Source: CAYSPT01 sp964432985
Lineage (GTDB): Bacteria; Muiribacteriota; CAYSPT01
Direction: 5' to 3'
NCBI GenBank assembly: GCA_964432985.1
Contig: CAYSPT010000117.1
Coordinates: 1-9,758, forward strand
DNA length: 9,758 nt
The notes below the pieces were generated by a model. The model searched no databases, had not been told where the DNA came from, and worked only from the letters and a program-made list of their open reading frames with translations. How positions within the stretch are numbered: the stretch's first letter is position 1; each line of letters starts with the position of its first letter. This document shows, one piece after another, positions 6,421 to 9,758 of this stretch. The translations under genes were made by a program, and so were the position numbers.

Positions 6421-6449
6421 TTGACTTCAGTTAAAGTGTATACTACAAT
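6421..6449 (+). promoter_or_regulatory. Rightward early promoter
   Basis: TTGACT (6421-6426), 17-bp spacer, TACAAT (6444-6449): five of six consensus bases in each hexamer. Predicted start near 6456, giving a leader of about 46 bases to the XRE gene. It should drive the whole early operon. Confidence 0.7.
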
Positions 6450-6463
6450 TGAAGTGGAGTCAA
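6435..6463 (-). promoter_or_regulatory. Leftward promoter for the zinc-finger/integrase unit
   Basis: On the minus strand TTGACT (6463-6458), 17-bp spacer, TACACT (6440-6435). Predicted start near 6428, with a leader of about 54 bases to ATG 6374. Its -35 lies just past the -10 of the rightward promoter, so RNA polymerase should not be able to occupy both at once. Confidence 0.65.
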
Positions 6464-6501
6464 GGACAAACGCAAAAAAATAATGTAGAGGAGGCAAACG
6501 A

Positions 6502-6759
6502 ATGCGTATGAAAGCCTTGCGAAAAGAGCGATTGGAGAGAGGGTGGACCTTAGTAGATCTCCAGGAAAAGACGGGGATCAGGAAGGAATCGATAAGCAGA
6601 ATCGAACGTGGCATTGAACAATGCTGGCCGGCTTGGAGGAGCAAGCTTGAGAATACCTTTGGAATTCCCATCGAGGTTTTGCTCCGTGATATGGAATACG
6701 AATTGGTAGAAACGGGAGAATACCAGCAAAACCTCGTGAAGAAAGGAGGAATAACATGA
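6502..6759 (+). CDS. Cro-like XRE-family transcriptional regulator
   Basis: An 85-residue DNA-binding protein, essentially a lone HTH_3 domain as in phage Cro proteins. The helix-turn-helix lies at about 15-37 (WTLVDLQEKTGIRKESISRIERG), with the typical SRIERG end of the recognition helix. No C-terminal dimerisation or LexA-like cleavage domain follows, unlike full CI repressors. The start is ATG 6502, with GAGGAGG about 7 bases upstream; ATG 6508 is a less likely alternative. It is the first gene of the rightward operon and overlaps the next gene as ATGA. It probably binds the palindrome just upstream to control both promoters; this is inferred from context. Confidence 0.85.
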   Translation: MRMKALRKERLERGWTLVDLQEKTGIRKESISRIERGIEQCWPAWRSKLENTFGIPIEVLLRDMEYELVETGEYQQNLVKKGGIT

Positions 6760-6977
6760 GCGAGTTGGACGTTGTTGAAAAAAAACAACTTCTTCTGAAA
6801 ATCGACGAAGCTGCCCAAACTCTTAACATTAGCCGCGCCCATTTATACAACCTAATCAATAAGGGTTTAATACACCCTATTCATCTAGGCCGATCTGTCA
6901 GAATTTCTCGAATTCATATCGAACGGCTGATCGAGCAGAAGCTCAACGAGAGCAGAATAAGTGAAAAGGAAAATTAA
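6756..6977 (+). CDS. Excisionase-family helix-turn-helix protein
   Basis: A 73-residue winged-helix protein of the MerR-like HTH_17/excisionase type: KIDEAAQTLNISRAHLYNLINKGLIHPIHLGRSVRI at about 15-50, where the helix-turn-helix is followed by the short wing. Such proteins act as Xis factors, bending DNA at the att site to favour excision, or as small phage regulators. It starts inside the stop of the XRE gene (ATGA, 6756-6759), with AAAGGAGG just upstream, so translation is coupled. The C-terminal tail is charged and probably disordered. Family membership is clear; whether it is the excisionase of this element is inferred from the company of an integrase. Confidence 0.82.
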   Translation: MSELDVVEKKQLLLKIDEAAQTLNISRAHLYNLINKGLIHPIHLGRSVRISRIHIERLIEQKLNESRISEKEN

Positions 6978-6999
6978 AATTCCGAAAGGATGTAGAAAA

Positions 7000-7908
7000 A
7001 TGAGTGAAACGAGAAGCATCAAAGAATTACATGTACTACCCGAGTTAGAAAACCTGTTCCCTCCATTATCTGACGATGAATCTGCAGCCCTAAAAGAGGA
7101 CATCGGGAAGAACGGGATTAAGTATCCCATCATCATCACCAATAAAAACGGTATTATCGATGGGTATAATCGGTTGGCATTGGCTAAAAAGGCAGGTTTA
7201 ACGGAGGTCCCTGTTCAAGTAGAAAAGGTTACTGAGATCAATGATCTGATTAATCGGGCATATACCTACAATGCCCACCGACGCCAACTAACCCTTACTG
7301 GAAAAGTACGAGCGGCAATAAGGTGGCAAGAACTCGTGGGTAAGCCTGCCGCTCGGAAGCGTCAAGGAATAAAGGGGAAGAAAGAGTTCCGGAAAAATTT
7401 ACCGGAAAGATCAAGCGGTGAGAGTCGGGTGGCTACCGCCAATAATTTCTGTTTGGGTTCTGGAAAGCAATATGAGAAGCTAAAAGACATCGTCGAAAAC
7501 GGAAGCCTAAATGATTGGCAGGCCATTGACGAGGGCAAAAAGTCGGTTCACAAAGTGTGGACAGAACTCAAGAATAAACAAGATCCCACCACCACTGCTC
7601 AGGACACCTCTACCAATCCTACAAAAAATAATAATTCTGACAGTGAATGTAAGAGACTGGTAAAACGGGTTAAGAAGTTATATAAAAACCTTGATGATAT
7701 TGAGGAAACTGCTGAGGACTTATCCGATCTCAAAACACTTCAAAAAGAAATCACTGCCATTGCAGCACTCGTGGATGCGAAAATCGAAAGCTTAAACAAC
7801 ACAGTGAGTAACTTGGCAGTAACACAAGAAACTGCTCCTGATGAAGTGGATAATACGACCAATTCTGACCTGGTCGAAGAGGAATCTCTCATGGAGGAGG
7901 CCGCATGA
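7000..7908 (+). CDS. ParB/sulfiredoxin-domain DNA-binding protein
   Basis: A 302-residue protein with an N-terminal ParB-like domain. LSDDESAALKEDIGKNGIKYPIII (23-46) and IIDGYNRLALAKKAGLTEVP (52-71) match the conserved box I/II pattern. A basic helical region follows at about 85-130 (RAYTYNAHRRQLTLTGKVRAAIRW...). A second possible HTH segment lies at about 145-190. The C-terminus is predicted coiled coil (about 215-265), ending in an acidic tail. I chose ATG 7000 because AAAGGA (6985-6990) lies 9 bases upstream; an in-frame GTG at 6961 overlaps the previous gene and lacks such a site. It lies in the early operon ahead of recombination and replication genes, with no ParA in view. It may therefore serve replication, regulation or plasmid-like maintenance rather than true partition. 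Confidence 0.8.
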   Translation: MSETRSIKELHVLPELENLFPPLSDDESAALKEDIGKNGIKYPIIITNKNGIIDGYNRLALAKKAGLTEVPVQVEKVTEINDLINRAYTYNAHRRQLTLTGKVRAAIRWQELVGKPAARKRQGIKGKKEFRKNLPERSSGESRVATANNFCLGSGKQYEKLKDIVENGSLNDWQAIDEGKKSVHKVWTELKNKQDPTTTAQDTSTNPTKNNNSDSECKRLVKRVKKLYKNLDDIEETAEDLSDLKTLQKEITAIAALVDAKIESLNNTVSNLAVTQETAPDEVDNTTNSDLVEEESLMEEAA

Positions 7909-8477
7909 GAGAAAAGCGGTTGCTGAGTCTGGATGTCGGAACCTATAAAACCGGATTCGCTGTCATAGACGAAACCACTGGTGAGGTGCTTGAATTCGGT
8001 AAGGAAGACAACATAAATCTCCTTGCGAGACTTAGAGATGATGATTCCTTCGATGTGGCTGTCATTGAAGACATTCAATTTCGGGGCCAACTAGTTGGCC
8101 GGGATACCTTCGAAACTCTGAAGTGGATTGGTAAATTCGCGGAAGCCTTGAATCCAACCCCGGTTGTGTATCTCTTCAGAAAGACGATAGTCACTGAGTT
8201 AACGGGCGATCCAAGAGCGAAAGACAAGAATGTCCGACAAGCAGTGATAGATCACTACGGCGGAATATTAAAAGCAATAGGCGGAAAGAAGTGTCCTCAT
8301 TGTAAGGGTAAGGGCTGGCGTGGTGCTGGAAGGCCTACATGTATCGAGTGCAATGGCACAGGATGGGAATATCCACCGGGGCCTTTACACGGTGTAGCTG
8401 GAGATGTGTGGTCTGCAATTGCGGTGGCATTGTGCTACCAGACAAAACGGAAAAGAGGAGACTATGAAAATACGTAA
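7905..8477 (+). CDS. RuvC-like Holliday junction resolvase with DnaJ-type zinc insert
   Basis: A 190-residue nuclease of the RNase H/RuvC fold that should cut branched DNA during phage replication and recombination. Acidic residues are where the family needs them: D10 in LLSLDVGTYKTGFAV, E55 in VAVIEDIQ, and D167 in LHGVAGDVWSAIAVALC. DKNVRQAVIDHYG (107-119) is also typical of phage members. Between these, residues 130-153 hold two CxxCxGxG modules (CPHCKGKG, CIECNGTG), the half-sites of a DnaJ-type zinc centre; canonical cellular RuvC lacks this. The start ATG overlaps the ParB-like stop (ATGA, 7905-7908) with a strong GGAGGAGG site. The last codons overlap the following small ORF. Confidence 0.82.
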   Translation: MREKRLLSLDVGTYKTGFAVIDETTGEVLEFGKEDNINLLARLRDDDSFDVAVIEDIQFRGQLVGRDTFETLKWIGKFAEALNPTPVVYLFRKTIVTELTGDPRAKDKNVRQAVIDHYGGILKAIGGKKCPHCKGKGWRGAGRPTCIECNGTGWEYPPGPLHGVAGDVWSAIAVALCYQTKRKRGDYENT

Positions 8478-8583
8478 TATGTATTTGAAAAATCAGTATC
8501 AGCTACATGTTCAGGTATTCAACACTAATATCGAACGGTTGATTCTAATGAGGTTCAAAGACAAGGACAGAGGCCAATCTTAA
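8464..8583 (+). CDS. Small ORF, 39 residues, translationally coupled
   Basis: ATG 8464 to TAA 8583 encodes a 39-residue basic peptide (MKIRNMYLKNQYQLHVQVFN...KDKDRGQS). GAGGAG (8455-8460) lies close upstream at 3-5 bases. It begins 14 bases inside the end of the resolvase gene, and its stop overlaps the next start as TAATG. Without it the operon would have a 105-base gap, unusual here since all but one of the other junctions overlap. No family is recognised. It may be a small phage protein or mainly a coupling leader for the replication gene. Confidence 0.5.
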   Translation: MKIRNMYLKNQYQLHVQVFNTNIERLILMRFKDKDRGQS

Positions 8584-9461
8584 TGTACGGAAAGATTTTC
8601 GAATCGATGTACGACGGAAGCCTTGCTGAGAATAGACTGGCACGGACGGTCTTTATAGATATGGTTGTATTATCAGATGAAAAAGGCATATTAGACATGA
8701 CGCCGGAATCATTTGCCAGACGTACAAACACGCCGGTAGAAGATGTTCGGAAAGCAATCGAGTATCTGGAATCTCCTGATGAAAAAAGTCGGACAAGTAC
8801 CCAAGAAGGACGAAGGATAGAACGGCTTGATGAACACCGAGACTGGGGATGGCGCATTATTAACAAAGGCAAATACCGCGACATAGTCTCTAGAGAATCG
8901 AAGAAAGCTAATGATCGGCTAAGAATAGCTAAGAAACGGAAACTGGAGAAAGAATGTAGCGAGATGTCGCAAGATGTCGCAGATGTCGCACATACAGATA
9001 CAAATACATATACAGATGCAGATACAAATACAGATGCAGATGATGACTTCGTCATCTACAAGGAAGTTGTTGATGCATGGAATAAGATGGCTGGGAAGAC
9101 CAGTCTTCTTGAGATAAAGAAAATAACTAGTAAACAAGAGAGACTCATGAAGCAGCGTCTAAAAGAGGAAAGATTCTGTAAGAACATACCCCAGATCATG
9201 GAAAAGATTGGTAACAACGACTTCTTAGCTGGTCGTATTGAGAATGCTAGGTGGAAGGCGACATTCGACTGGCTACTTAAAAGCGACGAGAGTGGTGAGC
9301 TTAATTACGTAAAAGTACTTGAAGGACGGTATGAAAAATGGAAGAAACAGAAAACACGACACAACAAATCTCTCCAAGAAGTTGACCACGAGGCCGGTCC
9401 AAGTTTACCAGGAGAAATAAAAACGCTCTTGTCAGAAGCTATGTTGGAGCAGAAAGGGTGA
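8583..9461 (+). CDS. Phage replication protein with N-terminal winged-helix domain
   Basis: A 292-residue protein resembling replication proteins of temperate phages (lambda O-like or DnaD-like role: binding the origin and recruiting helicase loader). The N-terminal domain (about 1-105) has the family-typical IFESMYDGSLAENRLARTVFIDMVVLSD, DMTPESFARRTNTP, SRTSTQEGRRIERLDEHRDWGW and KYRDI segments. A basic stretch (112-125) precedes a Thr/Asp repeat linker (138-155: TDTNTYTDADTNTDADDD). The C-terminal domain (about 158-255) holds TSKQERLMKQRL, FLAGR, WKATFDWLL and KVLEGRYEKW, also typical. AGAGG lies 9 bases before the ATG, and the start overlaps the small ORF stop. The linker DNA carries iteron-like repeats, as in lambda O. 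Confidence 0.82.
   Translation: MYGKIFESMYDGSLAENRLARTVFIDMVVLSDEKGILDMTPESFARRTNTPVEDVRKAIEYLESPDEKSRTSTQEGRRIERLDEHRDWGWRIINKGKYRDIVSRESKKANDRLRIAKKRKLEKECSEMSQDVADVAHTDTNTYTDADTNTDADDDFVIYKEVVDAWNKMAGKTSLLEIKKITSKQERLMKQRLKEERFCKNIPQIMEKIGNNDFLAGRIENARWKATFDWLLKSDESGELNYVKVLEGRYEKWKKQKTRHNKSLQEVDHEAGPSLPGEIKTLLSEAMLEQKG
8962..9056 (+). repeat. Iteron-like repeats in the replication gene, candidate origin
   Basis: Three copies of AGATGTCGC (8962-8970, 8972-8980, 8981-8989). Copy 1 is read in a different codon phase from copies 2 and 3. Eight hexamers of the ACAGAT type follow (8994-9041), grouped as 18-base units starting at 8994, 9012 and 9030. The tract ends with the inverted repeat GATGAC-TTC-GTCATC (9042-9056). 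Repeats within an initiator gene, close to AT-rich DNA, are the layout of lambda-type origins. Origin function is inferred. Confidence 0.5.
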
Positions 9462-9758
9462 AAGTCAGAATGGTCTATCAGTTGGAATCCGATAAACATT
9501 ACATTAGATACAGAAGCACAATATGTCCAATTCATGAATGCAACCGAGAGTATTCAAGGGATTCTATTTCTCCCCGAGATCAAGGGAATGGGATATGGAG
9601 ATGGTCAGAGTCGCAGCAAAGATATGAATACCATTATACCCAATATAGTTTAGGATGGACTTGGTATGGCGTTTGTGATTTGTGTTTAAGTGAGGGTGTA
9701 TTACATAGTAGTAGATCTGTCTGTTTAAAGGATGTAAATAGAGTTTGGAAGTTTATGG
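9458..9758 (+). CDS. Cys/Trp/Tyr-rich protein, N-terminal part (cut by window edge)
   Basis: The frame from GTG 9458 stays open to the right edge, giving at least 100 residues. GTG overlaps the replication gene's stop as GTGA, and GGAG lies 8 bases upstream; ATG 9470 in the same frame is the alternative. The visible part is rich in aromatic residues and Cys: CPIHEC at 23-28, the segment W67-T-W-Y-G, CDLC at 73-76, and C89. These spacings suggest a zinc-ribbon-like fold, possibly DNA- or RNA-binding. No family is recognised. It continues the early operon, so an accessory replication or regulatory role is likely. Confidence 0.65.
   Translation, partial: MKVRMVYQLESDKHYIRYRSTICPIHECNREYSRDSISPRDQGNGIWRWSESQQRYEYHYTQYSLGWTWYGVCDLCLSEGVLHSSRSVCLKDVNRVWKFM

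Larger units (their letters stand above)
6421..6463. promoter_or_regulatory. 43-bp imperfect palindrome with interleaved divergent promoters
   Basis: The 21-base arms around a single central base (6442) match at 16 of 21 positions. Each arm starts with TTGACT, and the other strongly conserved blocks are CA, TT, AA and TGTA. It lies in the 127-base gap between the leftward zinc-finger/integrase unit and the rightward early operon. The symmetry suggests binding of a dimeric regulator, with the downstream XRE protein as the obvious candidate. Confidence 0.65.
4030..9758. mobile_element. Prophage (or phage-like element), integrase end, continues past the right edge
   Basis: One boundary is the tRNA-Lys half-site. 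Inside it come, in phage order, an integrase reading toward the att site, a divergent regulatory region, Cro-like and excisionase-like regulators, a ParB-domain protein, a Holliday junction resolvase and a phage replication protein. The DNA is visibly more AT-rich than the left third. No structural, packaging, lysis or conjugation genes are in view, so an integrative plasmid or satellite is not excluded, but the replication module is of temperate-phage type. Confidence 0.8.

Noticed and set aside
6375..6842. N-terminal extension of the zinc-finger protein to 495 residues
   Set aside because: It would cross the divergent promoters and run antisense to the XRE gene, and its composition (Ser/Phe/Leu-rich) does not look like the rest. 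ATG 6374 has a good ribosome site.
8994..9041. Hexamer tract as a phase-variation switch
   Set aside because: Units are six bases, so gain or loss would keep the reading frame; on/off switching by slippage is not expected.
8555..9137. Two antisense frames with CICICI and VSVSAS runs
   Set aside because: They are complements of the hexamer repeat tract in the replication gene; the low complexity is not protein-like.

Overview
The window joins two kinds of DNA. Positions 1 to about 4029 look like the chromosome of a Gram-negative bacterium: an outer-membrane MipA/OmpV-type barrel with a signal peptide, an exported protein cut by the left edge, and a GC-rich bacterial eRF1/Vms1-like release-factor homologue. 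I cannot name the phylum with confidence. The tRNA remnant lacks an encoded CCA, and the mix of genes would fit Desulfobacterota, Geobacter-like or candidate-phylum lineages, but this is only a guess. A lower-GC FkbM-type methyltransferase sits among these genes, flanked by short direct repeats.

From about 4030 to the right edge the DNA is visibly more AT-rich and reads as the integrase end of a prophage (or phage-like element) inserted in a tRNA-Lys(CTT) gene. The 3' part of that tRNA (anticodon loop to discriminator base) and its own terminator remain at 3992-4071. The sequence that should complete the 5' half does not pair, so this is a half-site. The intact tRNA is expected at the other end of the element, outside the window.

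The element has two opposed transcription units. Leftward are a C-terminal zinc-finger protein (5355-6374) and a tyrosine integrase (4210-5349) that overlaps it. Rightward is a tight early operon with stop/start overlaps at most junctions: Cro-like XRE regulator, excisionase-type HTH protein, ParB-domain protein, RuvC-like Holliday junction resolvase with a DnaJ-type zinc insert, a 39-residue small ORF, a phage winged-helix replication protein, and a Cys/Trp-rich protein that runs off the edge. The two units start from a 43-bp imperfect palindrome (6421-6463) that holds two interleaved divergent sigma70-like promoters, each TTGACT-17 bp-TACA(A/C)T. This looks like the lysogeny/lysis switch.

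The observations most worth a second look are this symmetric switch, the absence of a CI-like repressor on its leftward side (a zinc-finger protein sits there instead), iteron-like repeats inside the replication gene (a candidate lambda-style origin), and the RuvC-like nuclease with paired CxxCxGxG zinc modules.
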